From positions 1 through 64,000 of the forward strand of contig URYL01000009.1 of NCBI GenBank assembly GCA_900552075.1: a stretch of DNA of 64,000 bases, read 5' to 3'. Under the pieces are notes generated by a model that was not told the origin of the DNA, made no database searches, and saw nothing but the letters and a program-made list of their open reading frames with translations. This stretch comes from an uncultured Bacteroides sp. Its GTDB lineage: Bacteria; Bacteroidota; Bacteroidia; Bacteroidales; Bacteroidaceae. This document shows, piece by piece, positions 49,869 to 58,069 of the stretch. The position numbers and the translations under genes were made by a program. Positions within the stretch are counted from its first letter, which is position 1; each line of letters starts with the position of its first letter.

Positions 49869-49996
49869 TCAAACTTTATTTTGAATTACGCAAGAAAAAC
49901 TGAGAATATTTTCAAATTATTTTTTGATACATATTTCCTGTTTATCTATGTATAATTTGAAAAGTATTCCTATCTTTGCATCAAATTATAATTTGA
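49869..49996. promoter_or_regulatory. Divergent control region with three TCAAA-N6-TTTGA operators
   Basis: Three 16-bp elements, TCAAACTTTATTTTGA (49869-49884), TCAAATTATTTTTTGA (49912-49927) and TCAAATTATAATTTGA (49981-49996, a perfect palindrome), lie between the leftward gene ending at 49812 and the rightward regulator. A half site TATAATTTGA is at 49951-49960. A -7 box TATCTTTG at 49971-49978 precedes the last operator, which ends five nt before the regulator ATG. The pattern strongly suggests autoregulation. Confidence 0.7.
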
Positions 49997-50001
49997 GTAA
50001 T

Positions 50002-50250
50002 ATGTTAAGAGTACAAGAAATCTGCAAACAGCAAGGTATAACAATGCAAGACCTTGCTAAGAGGATGGGAGTAACCTACCAGGCTCTTTATGCTGCTGTT
50101 TCTGGAAATCCGACTATTGGGAAATTAGGAGAGATAGCAAATGCTTTAGGAGTAGAAGTGATTGATTTGTTTGAAGAAAAACAGGATGAATCAAATACGA
50201 TTGTTTGTCCGCATTGTGGTAGAAAAATTAAAATTGAAAAAGGAGAATGA
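50002..50250 (+). CDS. Cro/CI-type regulator with C-terminal CxxC motif
   Basis: 82 residues from the ATG at 50002 (MLRVQEICKQQGITMQDLAKRMGVTYQALYAAVSGNPTIGKLGEIANALGVEVIDLF). An XRE helix-turn-helix is followed by CPHCGRKI. It is preceded by three matched palindromes, which fit autoregulation. Same architecture as the regulator at 33060-33305. It overlaps no other gene and is followed after one base by a DUF2971 gene. Confidence 0.9.
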   Translation: MLRVQEICKQQGITMQDLAKRMGVTYQALYAAVSGNPTIGKLGEIANALGVEVIDLFEEKQDESNTIVCPHCGRKIKIEKGE

Positions 50251-50251
50251 T

Positions 50252-51043
50252 ATGGAAGATAAAATGCCAGATATATTGTACAAATATAAACCATGGAATG
50301 ATTATACGAAGAAAATATTAACAGATGGCGAGTTGTATTTTCCCTCGATTGGGAAACTTAATGACCCATTTGAAGGAAGTATTCCTTATGTTTTTGATTG
50401 GGAAGAACTTACTGCCGAGAATATTTTTATTTGGATGTATAAATTAGCAAAACGCAGCCACCCAGATTGGGAAGAAGAGGATATTTACAAATATGTGTGT
50501 GAAGAACAAAAGAAAGGGCGTCTTTTTGATGAGAAACACATTGAAGAGCAAAATAGAGAGACAAGGGAAGAGGTTGAAAGGTTATTTGGAATATTCAGTC
50601 TTACTACAAAAAGAAATAATTTCCTTATGTGGTCACATTATGCCTATTCTCATACTGGTATATGTATTGGCTTTGATGTAGAAAAAGTATTTGATATAGT
50701 ACAAGGAACTTTAGGGAAAGTCATATACCAAAAAGAACTTCCAATTAAGCATTTGAATGATGATACAATCGAATTTATAAATAATCTTTTATTTACAAAG
50801 TCCAAAGATTGGGTGTATGAAGATGAATATCGAATTATAAAAATAAATGCAGCTAATTCTACATTCAAAATCCCATTAGAAGCGATTGTTGATATTACAT
50901 TAGGGTGCAAGTTTCCTATTAAAGATAAAAAAGAAATTATTGCTATTGTAAAAAGTAAAATTCCGTCATGTGAAATATATGAAGCAACTTTGAGCAAAAC
51001 GAAATTTGAACTGAATATTAATAAATTAAAGCCGGAAGCATAA
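50252..51043 (+). CDS. DUF2971 family protein
   Basis: 263 residues from ATG 50252, preceded by AGGAGA at 50241-50246. Sequence: LYKYKPWNDYTKKILTDGELYFPSIGKLNDPFEGS, then FSLTTKRNNFLMWSHYAYSHTGICIGFDVEKVF and EDEYRIIKI; these are the hallmarks of DUF2971. In published work related proteins occur in antiphage islands. It is co-transcribed with the regulator at 50002 and may be a lysogenic conversion or defence gene; the role is inferred. Confidence 0.85.
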   Translation: MEDKMPDILYKYKPWNDYTKKILTDGELYFPSIGKLNDPFEGSIPYVFDWEELTAENIFIWMYKLAKRSHPDWEEEDIYKYVCEEQKKGRLFDEKHIEEQNRETREEVERLFGIFSLTTKRNNFLMWSHYAYSHTGICIGFDVEKVFDIVQGTLGKVIYQKELPIKHLNDDTIEFINNLLFTKSKDWVYEDEYRIIKINAANSTFKIPLEAIVDITLGCKFPIKDKKEIIAIVKSKIPSCEIYEATLSKTKFELNINKLKPEA

Positions 51044-51056
51044 CGCCTCTGGCTTT

Positions 51057-51494
51057 TTACTTGATTAGTCCTTTGTTTTTCAACCTTTCTACAATCTGGT
51101 TGTAAAGATACTCTATATCCTGCCGGAAATCCTTATACTGTTGGTAGATAAAGGAAACATCGGCGATATTGTTCGATATTACACACGGGGAAACATCCGG
51201 GAACACACCGGAAATCTCTGCGCGGATACCGTTCGGTAGCCGTCCGCCGGCAAGCACGCTGGGGGCGAACAAGAACAACACGATAAAGAGGAACTTCTTT
51301 CGCTGGGTGACGCTATCTGGATTGGGAGGACAGGCCATTCCAGAGAGGATCTCCTTAAACCATTCATAAATCTCCGGAATGAGAGAAAAATCGGTCAGGA
51401 TGGGGGAGGATAACTCCTGCTCACGTTCAGATAACCTTGATTTCTGTTCACGTATTGATTTCAACTCCACGATTGATGAAAATTCTTTTGTCAT
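51057..51494 (-). CDS. Phage protein of unknown function, 145 residues
   Basis: It has a charged helical N-terminus (SSIVELKSIREQKSRLSEREQELSS) and a central hydrophobic segment (RKKFLFIVLFLFAPSVLAGGRLP). The C-terminal helix is FIYQQYKDFRQDIEYLYNQIVERLKNKG. Probably one membrane segment. No family match. Confidence 0.65.
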   Translation of the reverse strand: MTKEFSSIVELKSIREQKSRLSEREQELSSPILTDFSLIPEIYEWFKEILSGMACPPNPDSVTQRKKFLFIVLFLFAPSVLAGGRLPNGIRAEISGVFPDVSPCVISNNIADVSFIYQQYKDFRQDIEYLYNQIVERLKNKGLIK

Positions 51495-51588
51495 AGCACG
51501 ATTTATTTAGTTGGAAATTCTTATATTTGCATCATAATCGTATGGGGGAGTTGGCTTTTAATCGTGTGGGCTGGCTCCCTTTTTTGTT

Positions 51589-51945
51589 TTATGTCAAGTG
51601 GTATGCGTTCAAGATGGCGAAGGTGTAGATGATAACCGTAACCAAACTATCCAGGAATATCGCCCATGCTCCCAATTTTTGAATCCGGCTGAAACTCATG
51701 ACCAAGACGACAAGGAAACATACCCACTGGCTTGAAAACAATCCCATCCCCAGTAATAAAAGTCCGATAGTATCCATGAACAATGCAACATGGAGCCACG
51801 GATGCGCCATCAGATACCATCTTTTTGATGTCTTATCCAGCCTTTGAAAGACTTTCACATGTCGGTACAGGGATTTACATCTAAACAGCTTCACAAGCTC
51901 GTACAGGGATTGTATGATGATTAAGGCGTAGAATGCGTGTTTCAT
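51589..51945 (-). CDS. Small multi-pass membrane protein, unknown
   Basis: The 118 residues have about four hydrophobic segments (3-20, 49-68, 69-88 and 90-117; for example MAHPWLHVALFMDTIGLLLLGM and WVCFLVVLVMSFS). Likely inserted in the inner membrane. It belongs to the leftward regulatory/nucleotide block. No family is recognised. Confidence 0.6.
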   Translation of the reverse strand: MKHAFYALIIIQSLYELVKLFRCKSLYRHVKVFQRLDKTSKRWYLMAHPWLHVALFMDTIGLLLLGMGLFSSQWVCFLVVLVMSFSRIQKLGAWAIFLDSLVTVIIYTFAILNAYHLT

Positions 51946-51947
51946 GG

Positions 51948-52496
51948 TCAGTAGCTTTTATCTCCATGCTTGTACGGACGAAGTTCATTATATTTCATCT
52001 TCTGCTTGATGTGCCAGAAGATGTCGATATTTCTATCCCGGCAGAAAGCGAATATCTCATTCAGGAGGATAAATGGTTCATCCCTGTAGAAGTTGTCGGT
52101 GACATGGACACAGATTCTAAACATGGACTCCGTGAAGGTCATATCGGAATAGTCTTCCGTATCGCTTCCTTCGTAGTCGAGACTATCCAAATCATATCCT
52201 CTCAATCCGGCCAAATCCAACACACGGATACAAGCATCGGCAAGTTCATCCTCCACGCTGTCTTTGATTCCGTGTTTGAAAGCGTACATAAATTCCTCAT
52301 CATCACGTTTCCTCTGTTTCATGTAATATTCAAAATTGACCCGGTTGGCATGTTTCCCTTTCCGGTCAGCTTCCACAGCTTCCATTAATTCGGATATGAC
52401 CAGGCAAAGGAAATGTTCGTTGCTGTATTCTTCTTCGTGCCATCCGTGCTTCACTGCGCACTGGTAGGCTTTATCTCTTAATTCGTTTAGGTTCAT
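51948..52496 (-). CDS. MazG-like nucleotide pyrophosphohydrolase-like protein
   Basis: The 182 residues include two EXXE-type helices (CLVISELMEAVEADRKGKHANR and KDSVEDELADACIRVLDLAG) typical of all-alpha NTP pyrophosphatases (MazG). These remove abnormal or regulatory nucleotides. The gene overlaps the ASCH gene by 4 nt. Assigned by motif; catalytic efficiency unknown. Confidence 0.75.
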   Translation of the reverse strand: MNLNELRDKAYQCAVKHGWHEEEYSNEHFLCLVISELMEAVEADRKGKHANRVNFEYYMKQRKRDDEEFMYAFKHGIKDSVEDELADACIRVLDLAGLRGYDLDSLDYEGSDTEDYSDMTFTESMFRICVHVTDNFYRDEPFILLNEIFAFCRDRNIDIFWHIKQKMKYNELRPYKHGDKSY

Positions 52497-52900
52497 TTTG
52501 TTTCTTCTATATTATACTCCCAAAAACTAAGTTTTCCTTTCACATTCATAATCGGCTTATCAAACAGTACCGCATCTTTCAGCACCCAGTTCCAGCAGCC
52601 TTTCTCAGCCCAGACTGAAGGATGGTTCTGTACGCAGTCGGCTATTACCACGCTGCCGATGATGGCACCAACGCAGAAATTAAAATCATCCCATTGTTTG
52701 TTTTCCGGTAGTGCAAACAACTGTTCGTTTGTCAGAATTGAGTCATAGAAATTGTCATAATTCAATGGCTTACCACTTGCATGAATCAGTACCCTTTGGC
52801 CGATGTACTTCTGAGGGCACTTCCATGTCCGGTTCTCAATGTCTTTGATACCGTGAGCGATTAGGCTCGCCCACGGCTGTTTAATGGATATTGCTTTCAT
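52493..52900 (-). CDS. ASCH domain protein
   Basis: The 135 residues begin MKAISIKQPWASLIAHGIKDIENRTWKCPQKYIGQRVLIHASGKP, the ASCH signature (IKQPWA.LI..G.K..E.R.W). GAIIGSVVIADCV and GCWNWVLKDAVLFDKPI follow. ASCH proteins bind RNA or modified nucleobases. It is the second ASCH protein of the prophage. Confidence 0.85.
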   Translation of the reverse strand: MKAISIKQPWASLIAHGIKDIENRTWKCPQKYIGQRVLIHASGKPLNYDNFYDSILTNEQLFALPENKQWDDFNFCVGAIIGSVVIADCVQNHPSVWAEKGCWNWVLKDAVLFDKPIMNVKGKLSFWEYNIEETK

Positions 52901-52904
52901 GGCT

Positions 52905-53153
52905 TCAATCCTCCAGTAAATCTAAGATACGACAAAGAGCACCTTCAAGAACAGACACCCTGTCCTCCATGTCATTTCTGTAATCTTCAAATTCTTGGTC
53001 CTCATAGAGTGTCTCACACCCTTCATTTTTTGATGTCGAATATTCCAATGAAGTGTGACATATATCTGCAATATCACCAAGGAGTTCATTAACAGGCTTA
53101 TCACCTAACATAGTTTCTACTGTTGTCTCTATTTTTACTTTTACTTGTTTCAT
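52905..53153 (-). CDS. Small acidic phage protein, unknown
   Basis: The 82 residues are acidic (CETLYEDQEFEDYRNDMEDRVSVLEGALCRILDLLED) with a helical C-terminus, possibly a coiled coil. It lies between the ASCH and methyltransferase genes on the same transcript. No family is recognised. Confidence 0.65.
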   Translation of the reverse strand: MKQVKVKIETTVETMLGDKPVNELLGDIADICHTSLEYSTSKNEGCETLYEDQEFEDYRNDMEDRVSVLEGALCRILDLLED

Positions 53154-53172
53154 AGCTTCTCCTTTCCAATAA

Positions 53173-53697
53173 TTAATTCTTCATAAAACAAATCCAATGA
53201 GTGTTCGCTCGTTTCCCGGATATATGACCAAATATTGGTTTTTCAGGTGTCAATTTCAGAACTTCTGAAACCTTTACGTCCGTTTCATTCCACTTAAAAA
53301 TCAGAAATCCACCTGGTTTTAAAACTCTAAAGCATTCCTTGAAGCCTTTTGAAAGCATATCTCTCCAATCGGAATATAACGCTCCATATTTTATTTGCTG
53401 GTAACCAGTCGGCATAGCTTTTTCGCTAAGGGAACCATACATATCAACCATTTTAGACTTCTTTCCCCGGCTATAGACTAAATGAGGCGGGTCAAATACA
53501 ACCATAGAAAATGTACCATCTTCGTATGGCATGTTGGTAAAATCACATTGAACATCTGGGTTAACTTCAAAAATCCTGCCATCACAGAGAGTTGTCTTTA
53601 TTTTTCGAATATCTTGGAATAATACCCTATCATCAGATTTGTCGAAATAAAACATCTTGCCACCACAGCAAGCATCAAGTATTGGTTTCATGTTCAT
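53173..53697 (-). CDS. Class I SAM-dependent methyltransferase, phage type
   Basis: The 174 residues start LDACCGGKMFYFDKSDDRVLFQDIRK (motif I for SAM) and carry the DPPH motif (VVFDPPHLVYSRGKKS). This is similar to N6/N4 adenine or cytosine methylases and to rRNA-type enzymes; FKECFRVLKPGGFLIFKWNE is the usual SAM fold continuation. Target unknown; possibly DNA protection. Confidence 0.78.
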   Translation of the reverse strand: MNMKPILDACCGGKMFYFDKSDDRVLFQDIRKIKTTLCDGRIFEVNPDVQCDFTNMPYEDGTFSMVVFDPPHLVYSRGKKSKMVDMYGSLSEKAMPTGYQQIKYGALYSDWRDMLSKGFKECFRVLKPGGFLIFKWNETDVKVSEVLKLTPEKPIFGHISGKRANTHWICFMKN

Positions 53698-54056
53698 TCC
53701 TCCATATTTCCAGTTATATCATCCAGATAAGCCCATTCTTCAACGGCATCCTTATCGCATTCGTAATCATCGCATTCCTCATCATCCCAGCATTGTTCAG
53801 TTACATTCCAATATCGAACACCATAACCGTACCCTGTAGATAGATGTCCTTTAACCAAGCAAGGTATTTGCGGATATACCTCATTTGCATAATCACCGAT
53901 TGGTTGCGGAACTTCATCTTTTGTCTTATGGAACAAAGACTTCATGAACCATTCAACACCAGCGATAAATGCGCCTATCAGACCTAATTTATAAGCATCT
54001 GCACTATACTTCTCAGCGTGTAAATGCGCTGCTTTATCAATATCTTTTCTTTTCAT
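53694..54056 (-). CDS. Phage protein of unknown function, 120 residues
   Basis: It has a helical N-terminus (HLHAEKYSADAYKLGLIGAFIAGVEWFMKSLF) and a Tyr/Trp/Cys-rich C-terminus (VRYWNVTEQCWDDEECDDYECDKDAVEEWAYLDD), strongly acidic. It overlaps the methyltransferase gene by 4 nt. Similar designs occur in Bacteroidales prophages; role unknown. Confidence 0.7.
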   Translation of the reverse strand: MKRKDIDKAAHLHAEKYSADAYKLGLIGAFIAGVEWFMKSLFHKTKDEVPQPIGDYANEVYPQIPCLVKGHLSTGYGYGVRYWNVTEQCWDDEECDDYECDKDAVEEWAYLDDITGNMEE

Positions 54057-54262
54057 GGTTTCTCCTTTCTACGTTGTTCTCTTTGAGCTATCTGTTCATT
54101 AATTTGTTCGATTGTCTTTTTCTCATAGTTCGGACACTTATACACATCGCCATAAGTAATAAGCACCATGAGTGGGAACAAAAGTCCGTGCTTACAGCTT
54201 CTTCCGAATGCGTCTGCATATCTACAGTCCTCACAATGTTGGTTTACATCATACGCTGCCAT
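54053..54262 (-). CDS. Small Cys-rich phage protein
   Basis: The 69 residues have four Cys in HCEDCRYADAFGRSCKHG and YKCPNY, probably a zinc site, followed by a basic helix (KKTIEQINEQIAQREQRRKEKP). It overlaps the preceding gene by 4 nt. No known family. Confidence 0.65.
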   Translation of the reverse strand: MAAYDVNQHCEDCRYADAFGRSCKHGLLFPLMVLITYGDVYKCPNYEKKTIEQINEQIAQREQRRKEKP

Positions 54263-54278
54263 TTTATCTCCTTTCCAC

Positions 54279-54338
54279 CTATCCCAGCAGCCACCACATG
54301 ACTGCCAGGAACAGGTAATACAATTTCGTTTTACTCAT
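54279..54338 (-). CDS. Very short hydrophobic frame, possible peptide
   Basis: Nineteen codons (MSKTKLYYLFLAVMWWLLG). The ATG overlaps the stop of the upstream 33-residue frame in an ATGAGTAA arrangement, so translation is possible. Evidence is only the overlap and hydrophobic composition. Confidence 0.25.
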   Translation of the reverse strand: MSKTKLYYLFLAVMWWLLG

Positions 54339-54432
54339 TTCCATTCATTTTCTTATCCATCCATTCAACAGCATCCTGCGCACTCAGAGGATAAATGACA
54401 AAGGATGCAATCCTGTTCTTTACTAATTCCAT
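54331..54432 (-). CDS. Very short frame, possible 33-residue protein
   Basis: MELVKNRIASFVIYPLSAQD continues to AVEWMDKKMNGNE. A typical Bacteroidales leader precedes the ATG, and it would be coupled to the following 19-codon frame. Nothing else supports it. Confidence 0.35.
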   Translation of the reverse strand: MELVKNRIASFVIYPLSAQDAVEWMDKKMNGNE

Positions 54433-54462
54433 AATCCAAGTTTAAGGACAGTTGAGTTTCTT

Positions 54463-54975
54463 TCATTGATTACTCCTCCTTCTTTCAACTAATAATTCTA
54501 ACCGTTTCTCACACTCTGCACATTCGAGTTTCTTTCGCTCCAGTTTCTCCCGGAACTTAATCAGTTCCTCGTCCGTATTCTCATCAAAGAACATGTTGTT
54601 CTGACGGTTGTGCTCGATGTACTCATTCATCTTGCGTTCTGCTTTTGTTATCTTGGCTTTTGCAGAAATCAGTTTAGACAGGCAAGAACTCACTTCAAGC
54701 GACTCTCCTGAACGCTTGTCGTAGTAGTAAAAAGAAGTGTACACATCATTCCTCGGATACTGGCATTGCAGTCTGGCCACCCTCCATCTGATTACCCACA
54801 TCCTTCTTTCGTACACTTCACGCGGAAGGTCGTAGGTGTATAGGGTGACAGGTTGATGGCCGTGACCGTAGCAGATGCTGATTTGCACCCAATTCTCGAT
54901 TTTCAGTTCCCTTTCAGCTTTGGCCAAATCCTTAGCCATCTGGAACCAATCATCCATACTTTCCTGCTTTCCCAT
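54463..54975 (-). CDS. Phage protein of unknown function, 170 residues
   Basis: It has a central beta region (VQISICYGHGHQPVTLYTYDLPREVYERRMWVIRWR) and a long C-terminal coiled coil (AKAKITKAERKMNEYIEHNRQNNMFF, LERKKLECAECEKRLELLVERRRSNQ). It lies beside the adenine methylase gene. No family is recognised. Confidence 0.7.
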   Translation of the reverse strand: MGKQESMDDWFQMAKDLAKAERELKIENWVQISICYGHGHQPVTLYTYDLPREVYERRMWVIRWRVARLQCQYPRNDVYTSFYYYDKRSGESLEVSSCLSKLISAKAKITKAERKMNEYIEHNRQNNMFFDENTDEELIKFREKLERKKLECAECEKRLELLVERRRSNQ

Positions 54976-54978
54976 AGA

Positions 54979-55728
54979 TTAAAATAGATTTTGTTGTACA
55001 ATAATTCCTTCAGGTGTTTTAATCTCTCCAAAGCATTCTCTCCGAAATCTTTTCTCTTGCTCATCGAAATATTCCTTGTCTATTTCGGTACCATAGAAAT
55101 CGAGCCCCATCCGATAAGCTGCGATTCTGGAACTTCCACTACCGAGGTGCGTGTCCAGTATTTTGTCACCAGGTTTAGCAAATTTTTCAAGAATCCATTG
55201 ATAAAGTTTGATAGGTTTCTGAGTAGGATGGATTTTTGATTCTTTATTGTTTCCGCCTGTATTTGATAAATGAATGATAGATGCCGGACAATCAAAAGAA
55301 GTCCAAGCAAGCTCAAACTGGGAAAAATTCTTCCAAGGCTGCATTTTATCCCAGCACAATATCCCGCGTGTAGGTGGTAGAGGAAAATAGTTGCCTCCCC
55401 ATATCACTTGATTATGGCTTACCCTGAACAGTTCCTCGAAATACTCTTTTGAGGGAGGATGATAATCCCAATCGCATTGCATTGTATTCAATGCTCGGTT
55501 CTTAAGTTTTCCGGCTCCTTGGTTAAAGCGTTTCTTTTTCAGTCTTTGAGCTATACTTTCACCATTGTATCCTCCATGCCTACGGTTCATGTTGCTACCC
55601 ATCGACATGTTCGGGGCATTTATTCCGTATGGAGGGTCGACCACTGCCAGCTCAAAGAACTTATCTGGTATGTTCCGCATGTATTCCATACAGTCCATGT
55701 TATGTACCTCACTAACCATTTTATGCAA
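54979..55728 (-). CDS. DNA methyltransferase, DPPY type (N6/N4)
   Basis: 249 residues from 55728; a start at 55719 (MVSEVHNMDC) is also likely. Catalytic motif IV is VVDPPYGINAPNM. The SAM motif is LDTHLGSGSSRIAAYRMGLDFYGTEID near the C-terminus, preceded by HPTQKPIKLYQWIL, giving beta-class order (catalytic before SAM). It should methylate adenine or cytosine amino groups in DNA and protect the phage. It overlaps the cytosine methylase gene by up to 8 nt. Confidence 0.92.
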   Translation of the reverse strand: MHKMVSEVHNMDCMEYMRNIPDKFFELAVVDPPYGINAPNMSMGSNMNRRHGGYNGESIAQRLKKKRFNQGAGKLKNRALNTMQCDWDYHPPSKEYFEELFRVSHNQVIWGGNYFPLPPTRGILCWDKMQPWKNFSQFELAWTSFDCPASIIHLSNTGGNNKESKIHPTQKPIKLYQWILEKFAKPGDKILDTHLGSGSSRIAAYRMGLDFYGTEIDKEYFDEQEKRFRRECFGEIKTPEGIIVQQNLF

Positions 55729-57391
55729 CTTTTCTTTTTCTTATAATCTCCTTACAGATAGCCTCACAAAGCACACGAGCCATGTTCACCTCCACGGCGT
55801 TGCCGATGAACTTCTTCTGGTCTGACTGGGGGCCAATCAGTACATAGTCTTCAGGAAACCCCATTATCTTTTTCAGTTCTGCTATCCGAAGCATACGCAT
55901 CTTGATGTCGATGATACCATACAAAGCCATAAACTCCTTAATCTTGATTGTCATCGGACTGTCATTAGATGTAACCTGTATGCCGATGCCTCCTTCAACT
56001 TCTACCAGATAAGGCGGCATTTTGTCCATGCGGGCTATAAGCGTAAAACATGGGTTGTTTACAGAACCTCCTGCGCTGGCAAACTGCGGATTCATCAGGT
56101 AATGCCATTTTCTGTTTGCCGTGATGGTCTGTGACGGCTGCTCAATACTGCTACCTATATTCGAGAAAGCTGTGTTCATTATCCACGGCTTACAAAAAAC
56201 CATGTTGAACTTCGGAACTGTGGTTACAGTACCTACAGGTTGATTAATTGACGTCGGCTTTCCGGTCCCGTACTGATTGTCTATGAAAACATAATTAATC
56301 AATGCCAACCTATCCTTTGTCGTAACTGTAGGCGCAGGAAGTTCTACTGAATGATTATGCCCGTTTCCATAATAAGCCGACACGAAAGCGTGATGGTCTT
56401 TACAGGTGATTGTTCCAGCAGGTTCTTCCACAGAAATATTTTTGCTCTCAGGATGTCCGCTGTACTGCTTTGACAGGAAAGAAACCTGCACTTTTGCAAA
56501 CCTATTTGCTGTAGTAACCACCCCTACCGGTTCTTCGATAGATGTACAAGTGTCTTGTGGCCTTACCGTATTATAACGTGAAATAAAAGCTTCTTTTCCT
56601 CCGGCCACAAACTTAATCAGCCCGGCATATATACGTTCAAGAGTTTTCTCGGCCAGCGGCTTCTTCCGACAGAAGATACTTTCTCCCTCGTCTGAAAAAT
56701 CCAGCACTTCCTTGACCGGCTTCCACTTTTCCAACTTTCCGAACATATCCGACTTCCCATCCTTGCAGTGAGTAGGTTCTGGAAATACAATCGGCAGACC
56801 ACGCTTGGCGAAGATACCGAAGAACCGCTTGCGAGTGGTGTATGCCCCATAATCGGCAGCGTTAAGAATGCGCCAGTCGAAATCGTAACCATAGCGTTTG
56901 ACATTGCGTTTCCACTTCTCATAACAACGGCCTTTGTCCTTGCTGATAGGGTGTCCATGTTCGTCCATATCTCCCCAAGACATAAATTCCTCGACGTTCT
57001 CTATCTGGATATAGTCAGGGTCAATGGATTCTATGTAGCGGAATAGATGTTCAGCCAATGTCCGGCTGTCAGCGTCCCGAGGCTGGCCGCCTTTGGCCTT
57101 ACTGAAATTCGTACATTCAAGGCTGGCCCACAGCACAACCAGTGCATCCGGATAAATCTTTTTCATTCGTTCCACATGGGCCACCAAAGGAGACAGTTCC
57201 AAATTCCTGATGTCCTCCGTGAAGTGGAGTGCATCCGGGTGATTGGCTGCATGACTGGCGATAGCGTTTGCGTCATGGTTCACACAAGCGACAACTTTCG
57301 CACATTGTTCATCTGCGTAGCGTGCGTTTTCTACTCCGGTACTGGTTCCCCCGGCACCGCAGAAAAGGTCAATATAGAGTAACTTTATCAT
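55721..57391 (-). CDS. DNA cytosine-5 methyltransferase with repeat-rich recognition region
   Basis: About 556 residues from ATG 57391. Motif I is LYIDLFCGAGGTSTG. The catalytic Cys is in LWASLECTNFSKAKGG, motif VI is QIENVEEF and motif VIII ADYGAYTTRKRFFGIFA. Motif IX/X is RMLRIAELKKIMGFPEDYVL, KKFIGNAVEVNMARV. Between VIII and IX lie six divergent units (EEPVGVVTT, EEPAGTITC, ELPAPTVTT, NQPVGTVTT, EQPSQTITA, NNPCFTLIA), the target-recognition part. The ATG at 57391 is preferred because a start at 57463 would place motif I 75 nt later. Confidence 0.93.
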   Translation of the reverse strand: MIKLLYIDLFCGAGGTSTGVENARYADEQCAKVVACVNHDANAIASHAANHPDALHFTEDIRNLELSPLVAHVERMKKIYPDALVVLWASLECTNFSKAKGGQPRDADSRTLAEHLFRYIESIDPDYIQIENVEEFMSWGDMDEHGHPISKDKGRCYEKWKRNVKRYGYDFDWRILNAADYGAYTTRKRFFGIFAKRGLPIVFPEPTHCKDGKSDMFGKLEKWKPVKEVLDFSDEGESIFCRKKPLAEKTLERIYAGLIKFVAGGKEAFISRYNTVRPQDTCTSIEEPVGVVTTANRFAKVQVSFLSKQYSGHPESKNISVEEPAGTITCKDHHAFVSAYYGNGHNHSVELPAPTVTTKDRLALINYVFIDNQYGTGKPTSINQPVGTVTTVPKFNMVFCKPWIMNTAFSNIGSSIEQPSQTITANRKWHYLMNPQFASAGGSVNNPCFTLIARMDKMPPYLVEVEGGIGIQVTSNDSPMTIKIKEFMALYGIIDIKMRMLRIAELKKIMGFPEDYVLIGPQSDQKKFIGNAVEVNMARVLCEAICKEIIRKRKVA

Positions 57392-57392
57392 A

Positions 57393-57626
57393 TCAGTTCC
57401 ATCTTTGAGGTCGATTGTTGATTCTCTCCAAGTAAGCGGCTGTCTTCTTCTCCGCATTCTCACCGTTACGGACGAAAATTCGCGTCCGTGTCTTGTCGCC
57501 TGGAATAGCTACGTACCTTCCATGTTTCTCCATCTCCCGCTGCTGGGCGATTTTCAATTCAGTCCCAGACGGATTCTTTTCCAAATCCATTTTACGTGGA
57601 AGCATTGGGTCATTTTCCGTTATCAT
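57393..57626 (-). CDS. Small basic phage protein, unknown
   Basis: The 77 residues begin MITENDPMLPRKMDLEKNPSGTELKIAQQ and end RIFVRNGENAEKKTAAYLERINNRPQRWN. It overlaps the next upstream gene by 4 nt and abuts the cytosine methylase. No domain is recognised. Confidence 0.65.
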   Translation of the reverse strand: MITENDPMLPRKMDLEKNPSGTELKIAQQREMEKHGRYVAIPGDKTRTRIFVRNGENAEKKTAAYLERINNRPQRWN

Positions 57627-58069
57627 TTTGCAAGATATTTGTTGATTATGTTACTCACTACAAGTCCGGCTTCATCACACATCCCGGCGAAGTTCTCAGA
57701 CAATGATTCATTCTTCTCTTCATCCGGTATTCTTACTATGTTTCTCAGCTCCTTCAGTACGCGCTTTACCTGAAAAACTACCTGAGCATCTATTCCGTTT
57801 GATTCAAGTTCAGACTGGAACTCCAGTGCCGCACCTTCAAGCAAATCGGAGTAGATGAACAGCTTGTGCATCTTGCGAAGCATTTCTACCTTGAACTCTG
57901 GGGTATAGTCCTGAAGAAGTTCTCCCAAGGAATGTGGTTCCAGCTCTCTTTCAAGGGAGTCAATCTTGTTCTTGATTTTCTGTGCTTTGGCAAAGTTCAT
58001 GGATGAAATCAAGGCGATATACTTCTTTCTCAGTTCATTGAGCTTTCTTTCTGATTCTTGTCTTGTCAT
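57623..58069 (-). CDS. Helical phage protein, unknown, 148 residues
   Basis: It starts with a coiled coil (SERKLNELRKKYIALISSMNFAKAQKIKNKIDSLERELE), then mixed helices (MLRKMHKLFIYSDLLEGAALEF) and a C-terminal helix (VVSNIINKYLAK). It sits in a four-base-overlap chain of genes, so it belongs to the replication operon. Function unknown. Confidence 0.7.
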   Translation of the reverse strand: MTRQESERKLNELRKKYIALISSMNFAKAQKIKNKIDSLERELEPHSLGELLQDYTPEFKVEMLRKMHKLFIYSDLLEGAALEFQSELESNGIDAQVVFQVKRVLKELRNIVRIPDEEKNESLSENFAGMCDEAGLVVSNIINKYLAK

